A stretch of DNA of 23,733 bases, taken from positions 1-23,733 of the forward strand of contig NZ_JZWV01000119.1 in the NCBI RefSeq assembly GCF_000966975.1, given 5' to 3'. Origin of the DNA: Streptomyces katrae (GTDB taxonomy: Bacteria; Actinomycetota; Actinomycetes; Streptomycetales; Streptomycetaceae). Numbering within the stretch: position 1 is the first letter of the stretch; every line of letters begins with the position of its first letter. Under the pieces are notes generated by a model that was not told where the DNA came from, made no database searches, and was given only the letters and a program-made list of their open reading frames with translations. Made by a program: the position numbers and the translations under genes. Shown here piece by piece: positions 14,101-20,468 of this stretch.

Positions 14101-15762
14101 GGTGCCGCGCTCCGCAGCTCGCTTGGCAAGCCCAGACGGCTCCGGCTGCTCCTGCTGCTCGCCGTCGACCGGGCCGCGAGCCACCGCGTCCGCGAGGATC
14201 GCACGCTTGAGCGCGGGCAGGTTCGGGAACATGTCCCCACCGGTCCGGCACCGGTTGTTCTTGTCCTCGCCCTCGAAGATCAGCCGCGCCCCGTCCGCGT
14301 GCTCGTGCTGGGCGGAGAACAGACCGGCGAGCTTGCGCACGACGTACCGGTGCCCCAGCAGTTCGGCGACGCACGGGAACGTCTTCCTGTCGCTGAACAC
14401 GATGTCGCCGACCTTGACCGCCGTCGTCTTCTTCGGCGCCATGCTGCCCCGCCCCACCGTGTTCTCCCCCTGCTGCTTCTTCGACTTCTTGGGGCCGTAC
14501 TGGGCCATCTCCGCCGCGTACGGCTCGGGGTTGTCCCGCAGGCCCGTTTCGAGGCGGCGGAACGCCTCACCGGCCGTCTTGCCCACCTGGAGGGCGTGGC
14601 CGTACCAGCGGATGACGTACTGGTGCCGCTCCCACTTCGCGGTGAACTCGGTCCCGTCGATTTCGTAGGTCCACGGACGGAGTTCCGGCCGGTCCACGTC
14701 GAACTCCGGCTGGCGGCGGTGGTTGCCTGCACGGCCACGAGCGTCTTCCTCGCGCCGGAAAGAGCCGATGTCCATGAGCCAGCCGCACGAGCATGAGGGG
14801 ATGAAGTGCCCTTCCACCTCGGTCACCGTGGTCTCGTGCTCCGGCTGCTCCTGCACGTCTTCCCCCAAAGCGATCTGAGCGGCGCACTCGTGGCGCACGG
14901 TTTCGGTCGGGCCGGAGAGACGCTCACGGCCCTGCGCAACGGCGTCCGCGTCGACAACCGGGCCGCCCATGTCGGCGAGGATCACGGACACCGTGTCGCG
15001 GACGCATGTGCAGTCGAATTCGCCGCAGTGGTTACACGCGACGTCGTGAATGACCTCTCCGGCCCATGCCTTGACGACGTCCGCCGGAGTCTTGTCGGTC
15101 TTGGGCGCCTTACGCGGCTTGAGCTTGAGCTGACCCTTTCCGAACGACTTCCATTCGGGCTTGCCCTTGTCGCGCTTGGCCACGTTCTTGGCCATTTCCG
15201 TGCGCGTCTTCTCGTGCTTAGCCATCATTTCCGGAGACGTGCAGTCGTCCGGCAGACGGAAAAGGGAGTACGACAACCCGCCATCTTCGGACGTGAAAGC
15301 CTCGCGCGTGTCCGTCGACTCGTACGGCGTCCGGCGCGGTTCGTACTTGGACTCGACCGGTTCCGGCAGACCGTTCCGCTGCGCAGCAGTCTTCTCCGGC
15401 ACGGCAGGGGCCACGACCGGCTCGACATGGGGTTCTTCCGGAGCGGGCGCGAGAACGGGTTCCGGAGCGGGACGACCCTCAAGGGCTGCGCGTCCGGCCG
15501 CAGTCACCCGGACCACGCTCGCCCGGGGGGCACGCTCCAGAATTCCCTCTCGAATCAGTCTTTCCACGGAATCCCTACGGACTCCGCCGCGCCGCTCACC
15601 CTTGATACCGGTAAGCCGCACGTCCACTTCACGGCTGTAGTGGTGCACGACATCCGGCGCCCACGTCTCGTACGAGACACGCAGCAATCCCCACGCGGCG
15701 CGTTGCACAATGGCACGCTGCGCCGGGGTCAGGGCATATGGTGCCCTTGTGTCCGTGGCCAT
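11170..15762 (-). CDS. Giant multidomain protein with a divergent cytosine-5 DNA methyltransferase core (1530 aa)
   Basis: Probably methylates cytosine in DNA. Regions in order: a winged-helix-like N-terminus (1-90), a basic Lys-rich region (180-230), Cys clusters CNHCGEFDCTC (about 242-252) and CSCGW (about 323-327), and unknown folds to about 600. The methyltransferase core follows: motif I GLNLCSGCGGG (about 634), motif IV MPCPDF with C705 as nucleophile, an ENV-like IEQAA (E815), a QxRxR-like NRRRS (about 855) and a late motif QQLGDIFSP (about 966-974, canonically GN). Next come a second Cys/His region (about 1154-1185), a twice-repeated DPRxAWxDYERP, a coiled coil (about 1430-1500) and a hydrophobic tail after RRRRS. 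Ordinary enzymes of this class have 300-500 residues. No nuclease partner is adjacent. Confidence 0.82.
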   Translation of the reverse strand: MATDTRAPYALTPAQRAIVQRAAWGLLRVSYETWAPDVVHHYSREVDVRLTGIKGERRGGVRRDSVERLIREGILERAPRASVVRVTAAGRAALEGRPAPEPVLAPAPEEPHVEPVVAPAVPEKTAAQRNGLPEPVESKYEPRRTPYESTDTREAFTSEDGGLSYSLFRLPDDCTSPEMMAKHEKTRTEMAKNVAKRDKGKPEWKSFGKGQLKLKPRKAPKTDKTPADVVKAWAGEVIHDVACNHCGEFDCTCVRDTVSVILADMGGPVVDADAVAQGRERLSGPTETVRHECAAQIALGEDVQEQPEHETTVTEVEGHFIPSCSCGWLMDIGSFRREEDARGRAGNHRRQPEFDVDRPELRPWTYEIDGTEFTAKWERHQYVIRWYGHALQVGKTAGEAFRRLETGLRDNPEPYAAEMAQYGPKKSKKQQGENTVGRGSMAPKKTTAVKVGDIVFSDRKTFPCVAELLGHRYVVRKLAGLFSAQHEHADGARLIFEGEDKNNRCRTGGDMFPNLPALKRAILADAVARGPVDGEQQEQPEPSGLAKRAAERGTVGGGHVSFPTKGEADQTIYVRDSSVMPLLRQEQPKPVTHADLMAVDGEELVTLLESLTEEQRETLAAPWPVRWLYPAEKPRGLNLCSGCGGGCKGKRLVSDTDMICVDLSGDAVATSQAAGCTVLRADVKTLNPEHPALRWTVDAMFTMPCPDFTIAGTGAGRAAENLDILIEAINQVGFMYGNYEKDGTEYCTHEEDGEECTWEEGCFSSYGSRTDHTVADMWALVEGMTAKTAGLMLAPVIWVLGLRYIGAPLTRIVIEQAAALPEQVKEDIWLELVTAGCEMAEWDTVDAADYGSPSNRRRSVLAAHWYRRPGLPVAPEITTLAHEAIGWEPDAEINTRGDRKTSGGNVFRMDGRTSRHPEPKPINGITSKIRGWYNAATGRRFTIEEVCLLVGLPADFPVTGSRSSQCQQLGDIFSPLVSLAVWGQLLGVPWREMLRRYLAELYPAVHGADTEEIPVEDSPAGGAQDSAHADTEESAPEWSYETERAPREGCGSFPNPCNHAWPCGRDAVAWSRAQARERMEQAAATPGAQLTEGESVTYAGASDDGYGHNFERMAYDWEITEGRFRTTSNDLGDKHRHHGESPKGDNGWTTSVRCLHETCKGKVIKSVICDAEAVLAMRAHGRKKHPAPVAAEPSLTERLRAEIAAQPPYEGPTMAELLEKHVGPDWKPIEATADPEFVDVETEPQAAVQGPLTREQRRAAWRLAAGESAPASVEEKRVAVLPSAGRGFWEIGERVLHEGRAGRVVSAKIGKTIVLMDGAEPGHLEHLEPRELVAEQYVVCGALVQLSAPRRAVALEEPQAPMCEALETYVVPEVPALVICGEPVALVVPKRVVDPRIAWMDYERPAPVDPRLAWVDYERPEPEPVDVYTELRAELEELRVDVEEWGAEVAALAVAEAERIVAEVAAVMRAAEVLALREEARELRESLGWGPVVWEPVPRRRRSGWGLAASVAGALAGVGATLGQVVPPRG

Positions 15763-15782
15763 TCTTGAAAAACCCCTACGAA

Positions 15783-15842
15783 TTGATCTCGGCGTATGCC
15801 CGGTGCTAACGGGCGGGCCCTTTTGGGCAGGGGTCCAGTCTA
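15783..15842 (-). promoter_or_regulatory. Leader and putative promoter of the methyltransferase gene
   Basis: On the minus strand TAGACT (15842-15837) is a good streptomycete -10 box, predicting a leader of about 70 nt. The leader carries a GCCCG-7-nt-CGGGC hairpin (15798-15814) and GCCGAGATCAA (15793-15783), a sequence also found near the recombinase and at 16136. A G-run (GGGG) lies 10 nt before the ATG. No clear -35 is visible. Confidence 0.35.
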
Positions 15843-15912
15843 TCGAAAAGGGGCCAGCATAGGGGGTTCGGGGAGAAAAAGAAAGGCGAGGAATATCACG
15901 CCAGAATATGAG

Positions 15913-16012
15913 AATTCAATTGCGCGAAAGGCGATGTCCTGGTTGCCCAATTAGGCGCATTGCGTGGGGAATTGAGGGGATACCCCCACCATTAAACCGA
16001 ATTGCCCGAATT
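15913..16012. promoter_or_regulatory. Helically phased AATT tracts in a divergent control region
   Basis: Short A/T tracts (AATT, ATT, ATTAAA) begin at 15913, 15918, 15949, 15959, 15970, 15991, 16000 and 16009, mostly at multiples of about 10 bp. GTGGGG (15964-15969) and CCCCAC (15984-15989) form an inverted repeat inside it. Phased A/T tracts bend DNA and can attract nucleoid proteins such as Lsr2. The stretch 15843-16379 has no convincing gene. Confidence 0.45.
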
Positions 16013-16135
16013 CGCCCCCGCCTGCCCCCTCGCACGCAGAAGCCCCTATTCGCGGGAGGTAGTGGCCGGCCAGAAAGGCAGTGGCCTCCGAGAAGGCTAT
16101 CAGGCGGTGTGCTAAGTTCTTGGACGAGAAACCGA

Positions 16136-16180
16136 TTGATCTCGGCTCTCACCAGCGCCGCGTACCGGGTGCTACCTCTC
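16136..16180 (+). promoter_or_regulatory. Second copy of the TTGATCTCGGC element
   Basis: TTGATCTCGGC (16136-16146) followed by GTACCGGGTGCTACC (16162-16176) repeats the two blocks found before the methyltransferase gene (TTGATCTCGGC at 15783, then GTATGCCCGGTGCTAAC). It lies 200-240 bp upstream of the winged-helix gene at 16380. The function is not known. Confidence 0.35.
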
Positions 16181-16379
16181 CGGAGGCCGGGCGGCGCTTC
16201 TTCATGCCCGCGGCGCCGGCGCTCTCACCCGTACGGCCGATGACGGGCCGCGCCCTGGTCCGCCACACTCATCCTCGCCCTGACGCACACCTCACGCGCT
16301 TCACCGGCTGCACGGACCATTGGCGGTCCATGCGTCCAGGGTGTGCCTCCGGCTCACTTCGGTGTACCTGGAGAAAGTT

Positions 16380-16655
16380 GTGGCAGAACGCATCACCTCG
16401 GTTCGCGTCGCTGTACTGCACGCCGCCCGGAAGCGAGGGCCCGCGTGGTGGACGGTCCGCGACATGCACGCGCTGTGCCGCGAGGCGGGCTCAGAATCCA
16501 CCATCCAGCGCCACGTACGCAGGCTCTACTTCGCGGGCGTTCTGGAGCGCCGGGAAACGCATGAGGCGTACTTCTACCGCGTCGCCGCCGTCCAGCCGGC
16601 TGCGGCGAAGGAGTACCTCAAGCGGGTCGACGAGGTGGCCGCGGTCTGGGAGTAG
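16380..16655 (+). CDS. Small winged-helix DNA-binding protein (91 aa)
   Basis: GTG at 16380 has GGAG exactly 6 nt upstream, which decides the start over upstream in-frame codons. The 91 residues have a winged-helix pattern: helices VRVAVLHAARKR and TVRDMHALCREAG, a recognition helix ESTIQRHVRRLYFAGVLE, a wing RRETHEAYFYRVA, and a C-terminal helix. It is MarR/PadR-like in style and typical of phage and plasmid regulators. It is divergent from the methyltransferase gene across a 617-bp control region and may regulate it. Confidence 0.72.
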   Translation: MAERITSVRVAVLHAARKRGPAWWTVRDMHALCREAGSESTIQRHVRRLYFAGVLERRETHEAYFYRVAAVQPAAAKEYLKRVDEVAAVWE

Positions 16656-16935
16656 CCCGGCGCTCAGACCGTGAACTCGGTCATGGCCCCGCAGGCGAGT
16701 TGGAAGCTGCTCCAGCAGTGTCGGGGGAACCCGCACTTCGCCCCGGGCTGCGGCGGTGACCGGGGTCGGGGACAGGCCGGTGATGACGTGGACGTGTCCG
16801 CCCTATCCGTTCGTTCTCTGTGCCACGCTGCGCAGGCCGGGCGGTGGCCGGCGAGGCTCCGGTGGGTGCGAGCCGGAGCAGGGCCAGGCGGTGCGCGAAC
16901 GCCGCCCAGCCCTTGCGCCCCGTGAGGGCGAACGG
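16656..16935. other. No gene recognised
   Basis: Open frames on both strands here have poor composition (runs of Pro, Arg and Ala) and no ribosome sites. I see no hairpin with terminator character and no repeat. Confidence 0.4.
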
Positions 16936-17097
16936 TCAGCTCCACATGTCTGCTGCGGAGCTGGCCACCTTCACCGCCTTCTCGAAGAGGGCCAGCGCGT
17001 AGTACGCAAACCCGGCGACGTGACCCCAATCCGTGCAGACCCGCCGCAGGGCGTCCCAGTTGGACGGCCCTTCTCCGTTGCTCAAGCCTCGGTCCAT
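16936..17097 (-). CDS. Small amphipathic protein (53 aa)
   Basis: ATG at 17097 is preceded by GGGGAGGAGG about 9-11 nt upstream. The 53-residue product ends in a continuous, partly hydrophobic helix (WGHVAGFAYYALALFEKAVK). The segment could associate with a membrane, or pack as a helix in a small complex. No family is recognised. The normal amino-acid balance and strong ribosome site set it apart from the surrounding degenerate frames. Confidence 0.5.
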   Translation of the reverse strand: MDRGLSNGEGPSNWDALRRVCTDWGHVAGFAYYALALFEKAVKVASSAADMWS

Positions 17098-17130
17098 GAC
17101 CGTGGCCTCCTCCCCTTGTCACAGAAAGCG

Positions 17131-17160
17131 ACGGGCAGGCGCCCGTCCGGACGGGGCGCC
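17131..17160. other. Overlapping alternative hairpins upstream of the 53-aa gene
   Basis: GGCGCCCGTCC (17138-17148) and GGACGGGGCGCC (17149-17160) form an almost perfect palindrome with one extra G. ACGGGC (17131-17136) can instead pair with GCCCGT (17141-17146). The two folds exclude each other, as in an attenuator. No leader peptide was identified. Confidence 0.3.
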
Positions 17161-17481
17161 GCGAGTAGGGAAGACCGCATCTGCGACATGGGAATCGAAT
17201 CACGGTCCCAGTCTGAACTCATAGGCCACGCAGGGTGGTTGACCGGTGAGTTTCCATAGCAGTCCATAGGGGCGTGAGCTAGGGTTCCACCTCGCTGCGG
17301 GGCCTGGGGAGTGCCTCGGGGGCGCGGCCACCTGGTCGATCGCCGGAGGATGGAATTCCGTTTTCCGATTACGCGCAGTAGCAGGAAGATAGCCCCCTGG
17401 GCCCGATGTGCCTTAGGTCACATCGCCCGAGATCTCGAAGGGGGGCCTTTCCGTGACGTCCGCACAAGATCGCACCTATTT

Positions 17482-17508
17482 TTCTGGAATGCCAGAATTG
17501 GGTATATA
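17482..17508 (+). promoter_or_regulatory. Promoter with operator-like palindrome before the tail genes
   Basis: TATATA (17503-17508) is the likely -10 box in a locally AT-rich stretch. TTCTGG-AATG-CCAGAA (17482-17497) is a perfect 6-bp inverted repeat directly upstream, overlapping where RNA polymerase contacts the spacer. A leader of about 20 nt with GGAG precedes the ATG at 17535. No strong -35 is seen. Confidence 0.5.
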
Positions 17509-17534
17509 TCCCACCGCATTTCCCGGAGACCCGA

Positions 17535-18569
17535 ATGCCGATCGCGGACAAGAAGACCAACCTCACCACCGCCAGCGATCTGACCGCCGCGCGGGACGAC
17601 ACCGCAGGGCGCACGGAGTGGCCCCCCGCGACGCCCGCCGAGGTTCTGGCCGACCGTGCCACCTGGAGCCCCGCGTACGGCGCCGGGCCGCTCCCTCCGG
17701 CGCCGCAGTGGTACCAGTCCGCCGACCGGGAGCACCCTGGGCCCATCGCCGGCGGCCAGGTCACAACCCGCTCGATTCAGATCGCCTGGCGCTCCGAGGT
17801 CGGCGAGATCCCCGCGCACTCGAAGATGCCGCCGCTCACCCCGATCCCTGACGCGGACCCGATCAACCGCGGCAGCGACGGACTCGACAGCGCGGGCGTC
17901 GCCGGCCACTTCATCTACGTCGCCGAGGGCGCGACGGGCGACATGCCCACGGAGCCTTCGCTGATCCTGAACGGTCCGGAGCTGGGGACGTACTTCGACA
18001 GCTTCCACGGTCCCGGCGCGGCTCCCGGATCGCTCGGCCCCTGGGTGCGCGTCAAGCCGAACACGGTCTACCGGATCCAGGTGGCCGCGTTCAACGCTGA
18101 CCGGCAGGCCGGGCCCCGCTCCGAGATCCTGACCGTGGACACAACACCGCACGACCCGCCGGGCCTCGTGGACTCCCTCGTGGACCCCGACCCGCCGAAC
18201 GACTTCCGCCTGGTCTCGATGCCGGACTACAAGGCCCCCGCGCCGGCCCTGGTGGTGTCCTGGAAGCCGTCCAGGCTGGCCACCGCCTACGAGCTGTACG
18301 CCAACACCCAGACCTCGGGCACGGCCACCATGGACCCGAGCCGGCCGGGGCTCATGCGCGGCGACACGCTCGCGGCGACGGTCCCGCAGCCGTCCGACCC
18401 GAACGCGGTCATCACGTACTCGGTCAACAACCCGCCCCAGGACACCCCGTACGTGCTCAAGGTGCGCGCGAAGCGGACGGCGACGGTCGAGGGGATCGAG
18501 GAGACGAAGACCAGCCCGTTCGCTCCGGAGGTCCGCACCCGGACCAGCACCGCGTCGACGGCGGCGTGA
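17535..18569 (+). CDS. Fibronectin type III-like virion or tail protein (344 aa)
   Basis: A probable structural or host-contact protein of a phage or phage-like particle. Residues 1-70 are Pro/Ala-rich. Two fibronectin III-like domains follow: about 75-204, ending VKPNTVYRIQVAAFNADRQA then GPRSEILTV, and about 205-338, with ALVVSWKPSRLATAYELYA then TPYVLKVRAKR. There is no signal peptide, cell-wall anchor or catalytic motif, which argues against a secreted hydrolase. ATG at 17535 has GGAG 6-7 nt upstream. The stop overlaps the next start (TGATG), so the three genes are one unit. Confidence 0.7.
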   Translation: MPIADKKTNLTTASDLTAARDDTAGRTEWPPATPAEVLADRATWSPAYGAGPLPPAPQWYQSADREHPGPIAGGQVTTRSIQIAWRSEVGEIPAHSKMPPLTPIPDADPINRGSDGLDSAGVAGHFIYVAEGATGDMPTEPSLILNGPELGTYFDSFHGPGAAPGSLGPWVRVKPNTVYRIQVAAFNADRQAGPRSEILTVDTTPHDPPGLVDSLVDPDPPNDFRLVSMPDYKAPAPALVVSWKPSRLATAYELYANTQTSGTATMDPSRPGLMRGDTLAATVPQPSDPNAVITYSVNNPPQDTPYVLKVRAKRTATVEGIEETKTSPFAPEVRTRTSTASTAA

Positions 18570-18874
18570 TGGAGACACCCGAGGACTGGTTCGTGCCCAC
18601 CCGGCTCGCCTCCCTGTCGGCGCTGGAAGCGGTGCTCACGGAGAACAGGCCGCCGCACTTCGCGCTCGGTGAGGCAGTGGCGCCGGTGATGGAGCGGTTC
18701 GAGGGGGAGGTGCCGTACGAGCGGGTCCTCCACGAGGCGGCGTGGGCGCTGCTGGGGTGGCTGGCGGCGGCGCTGAAGCGCGGCGAGGTGGATGGGGGGC
18801 TGGAGTTCGTCGAGCTGCTGCGGCGGCAGTACATGGGCGTCACCAAGAACCCTGATGCCAGAGAGGTGATCTGA
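18569..18874 (+). CDS. Hypothetical phage-type protein (101 aa)
   Basis: ATG at 18569 is used; a GTG one codon upstream is equally possible. The 101-residue product is helical (ALEAVLTENRPPHFALGEAV; VLHEAAWALLGWLAAALKRG; LEFVELLRRQYMG). The middle helix is hydrophobic but interrupted. It is coupled on both sides by TGATG overlaps between two virion-type genes, so a role in the same particle, such as a chaperone or connector, is likely. No family is recognised. Confidence 0.65.
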   Translation: METPEDWFVPTRLASLSALEAVLTENRPPHFALGEAVAPVMERFEGEVPYERVLHEAAWALLGWLAAALKRGEVDGGLEFVELLRRQYMGVTKNPDAREVI

Positions 18875-19671
18875 TGGCCGGGATCATCAAGTGGGAGCCG
18901 GGTTCTCCGCCGCCGGCTCCCAGTTTTGAACCGACGGTGAACCCCGCGTTCGACAGGCGCATTCGTTCGACGCCGATGGTGCGGAGGGAGCCTCCACGGG
19001 GTTACATCGTCTCGGCGGACTACTCGATCGGTTCGGGTGAAACAGCGCAGCGGCGGCGTAACGCCCGGGTTGACTTCCTGTGGAACCCGTTGAATGTCGC
19101 GGTCAAACACAGCGTGGACGTCAACAACGGTCTGTTGCCCGCGGATGTGATCAGCGATTACGACGTGACCAGGTATGTGGGGAAGTCGGGCGGAACGCTG
19201 TCCTTTGATCTGGTGTTCGACCGGACGTACGAGGTGGCGGATCCGAGTGTGGTCGGTGAGCAGTCCCGGAAGGGCGTGTGGGCCGACGTCCACGCCTTGT
19301 ACGACTTGGTGGGGATCAACGAGGACCGGGTGGAGGTGTCGACGTCGGGTTCGGGGGGTTCCGACAGCGGCGGCCTGTTCGGGGACATCTTCGATCCGCT
19401 GAAGGACATTCTGAATCCGGGTGGGGGGACGTCGGGGCCGCCGGATGCGAATTCGCGGTACCGGGGCGTGATGACGATCCGGCCGGTGTATGTGGTGTTC
19501 ACGACGGATTGGTATGCACAGGTGGGTAATACGACGGGTACCGCACGCTGGTATGGGTACCTCAATCACCTGGACGTCGACTTTACGCATTGGTCGGAGA
19601 ACATGATTCCACTTCGCTGCACGGTGGGTACGACCTTGCAGCTCCTGGTGGAGTACGGGGGTGGGTCGTGA
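18874..19671 (+). CDS. Baseplate/tube-type phage tail protein (265 aa)
   Basis: A likely tail structural protein. The order of motifs resembles tube/baseplate proteins of contractile injection systems and phage tails: an F-x-W-N-P motif (FLWNPLNVAVKHSV, about 68-81), then GGTLSFDLVFDRTYE (about 106-120) and GVWADVHALYDLVG (about 134-147). A Gly/Ser-rich linker follows (about 157-190), then PVYVVFTTDWYAQVG (about 204-218), YGYLNHLDVDFTHWSENMIP (about 227-246) and a final strand. LysM was not seen. Codons contain more T and G at third positions than the methyltransferase gene, suggesting a different origin. A strong terminator follows. The family call is by pattern only. Confidence 0.65.
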   Translation: MAGIIKWEPGSPPPAPSFEPTVNPAFDRRIRSTPMVRREPPRGYIVSADYSIGSGETAQRRRNARVDFLWNPLNVAVKHSVDVNNGLLPADVISDYDVTRYVGKSGGTLSFDLVFDRTYEVADPSVVGEQSRKGVWADVHALYDLVGINEDRVEVSTSGSGGSDSGGLFGDIFDPLKDILNPGGGTSGPPDANSRYRGVMTIRPVYVVFTTDWYAQVGNTTGTARWYGYLNHLDVDFTHWSENMIPLRCTVGTTLQLLVEYGGGS

Positions 19672-19699
19672 CACCCAACGCCTGCGGCCGGGGATGAAA

Positions 19700-19722
19700 A
19701 ACGCCCCCGCCGTGGGGGCGTT
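19700..19722 (+). terminator. Rho-independent-type terminator after the tail genes
   Basis: AACGCCCCC (19700-19708) pairs perfectly with GGGGGCGTT (19714-19722), with a 5-nt loop. It is preceded by an A-run and followed by a short pyrimidine run. Confidence 0.9.
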
Positions 19723-20044
19723 CCTTCGCACCGAGGGTGCGGCCTGTCAGGGCGCCGGAGCAGTGGCCGGCTGTCGGATCCGCGGATGCGTGTACGCCCC
19801 CGGCGGGGCTGCACACCGAGGACGGTCAGCCGGGGCGGCGACATTCGGCCGTCCCTCGCGCATCCCCAGAGCAGCGAATCGACGTGGATCCGCCCCAACA
19901 CCCTCCGAACCCCGCGGAAGCCCGATGAACACCGGTTTGGGCCGCTGGCCGAGAGCGTCCTCGGCCGCTTCGCGATACCGGGCTGGCGTGCCAGACTCCC
20001 ATCAGACGAGCGGAACCGGCCAACCTGCTCGGACCCCTCCGCAG
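19723..20044. other. No gene recognised
   Basis: All frames are Pro/Arg-rich and lack ribosome sites. The segment leads into the 11-bp repeat array and may be a control or spacer region. Confidence 0.4.
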
Positions 20045-20095
20045 CACTCCGACACCACTCTGCCGACACTCTGAGACCACTCTCGGAGCACTCTG
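20045..20095. repeat. Five 11-bp phased repeats, CACTCYG-N4
   Basis: CACTCCG, CACTCTG, CACTCTG, CACTCTC and CACTCTG start at 20045, 20056, 20067, 20078 and 20089, a strict 11-bp period with variable 4-bp spacers. A partial match (CAGTCTG) follows at 20110. Arrays of 11-bp direct repeats serve as centromere sites for ParR-type partition proteins on some plasmids, and similar arrays act as iterons. No partition gene is next to it. Confidence 0.8.
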
Positions 20096-20096
20096 C

Positions 20097-20252
20097 CTAC
20101 AGCCTCACGCAGTCTGAGTACGTGCAGGTCATGGCGGGTTTCGACGCGCCTTGCTTGCCGTCGTGGGAGCCCAGGCCCCACTCTCTCCATACCGGCCCTG
20201 ACCGGACCGGATCCCGAAGACGAACACGACCTCGCGGGAGGGATTTGGCCAT
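20097..20252 (-). CDS. Small hypothetical protein (51 aa)
   Basis: ATG at 20252 has GGAGGGG about 9 nt upstream. The 51-residue product is basic at the start (MAKSLPRGRVRLRDP), has an aromatic turn (VWREWGLGSHDGK) and ends with two Cys (MTCTYSDCVRL). The stop lies 2 bp from the 11-bp repeat array, so its mRNA would run into the array. No family is recognised. Confidence 0.45.
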   Translation of the reverse strand: MAKSLPRGRVRLRDPVRSGPVWREWGLGSHDGKQGASKPAMTCTYSDCVRL

Positions 20253-20330
20253 GCCTTGCATCCCCTCCGGGGGGCCCGGCGACGAGCACCGATGCGATCC
20301 GGCCAACCTGGACCCAAATGACCTCGCGGA

Positions 20331-20360
20331 AGTTAGTCATAGTTAGCCGTAGTTAGCACT
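20331..20360. repeat. Three 10-bp repeats, AGTTAG-N4
   Basis: AGTTAGTCAT, AGTTAGCCGT and AGTTAGCACT lie head to tail with a strict 10-bp period. The second repeat includes the stop codon of the small minus-strand gene that ends at 20343. Phased hexamers suggest a small DNA-binding protein's site. Confidence 0.65.
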
Positions 20361-20468
20361 CATGTCCTCTTGCGGGACCTTGCGTAGCCTTTCACCTGCA
20401 ACAACGTCGCCGTTTCCGGTTTCCGCAGTCGGCACTCGCCACGCCCACCGGCCGGCCATACGCTCCAT
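20343..20468 (-). CDS. Small hypothetical protein (41 aa)
   Basis: ATG at 20468 has GGAGG 11 nt upstream. The 41 residues (starting MERMAGRWAWRVPTAETG, then a run of valines and VPQEDMSANYG) form a plausible small beta-rich fold. The frame is open for 39 codons further upstream without a better start, so a longer form is possible. It may be cotranscribed with the 51-aa gene downstream. Confidence 0.4.
   Translation of the reverse strand: MERMAGRWAWRVPTAETGNGDVVAGERLRKVPQEDMSANYG

Noticed and set aside
11785..14796. A 1003-residue open frame on the plus strand
   Set aside because: It lies wholly antisense to the methyltransferase gene, is Arg/His/Pro/Gly-rich and has no domain. High-GC coding DNA commonly leaves such long antisense frames.
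16664..17203. 179-residue minus-strand frame
   Set aside because: Arg/Pro/Ala-rich without a ribosome site. A better 53-aa gene lies in a different frame inside it.
17170..17230. tRNA-like 3' half (GGGAATCGAATC) as a possible attachment site
   Set aside because: The T-arm does not pair, and no acceptor, anticodon arm or CCA context could be built around it.
17453..17851. Plus-strand frame beginning GTG 17453, upstream of the fibronectin III gene
   Set aside because: The first 30 residues look protein-like, but the frame then shadows the real gene and covers the AT-rich promoter and palindrome.
19786..20346. 186-residue plus-strand frame over the repeat arrays
   Set aside because: It has no ribosome site, a low-quality composition, and its Ser/Thr repeats simply translate the 11-bp DNA array.
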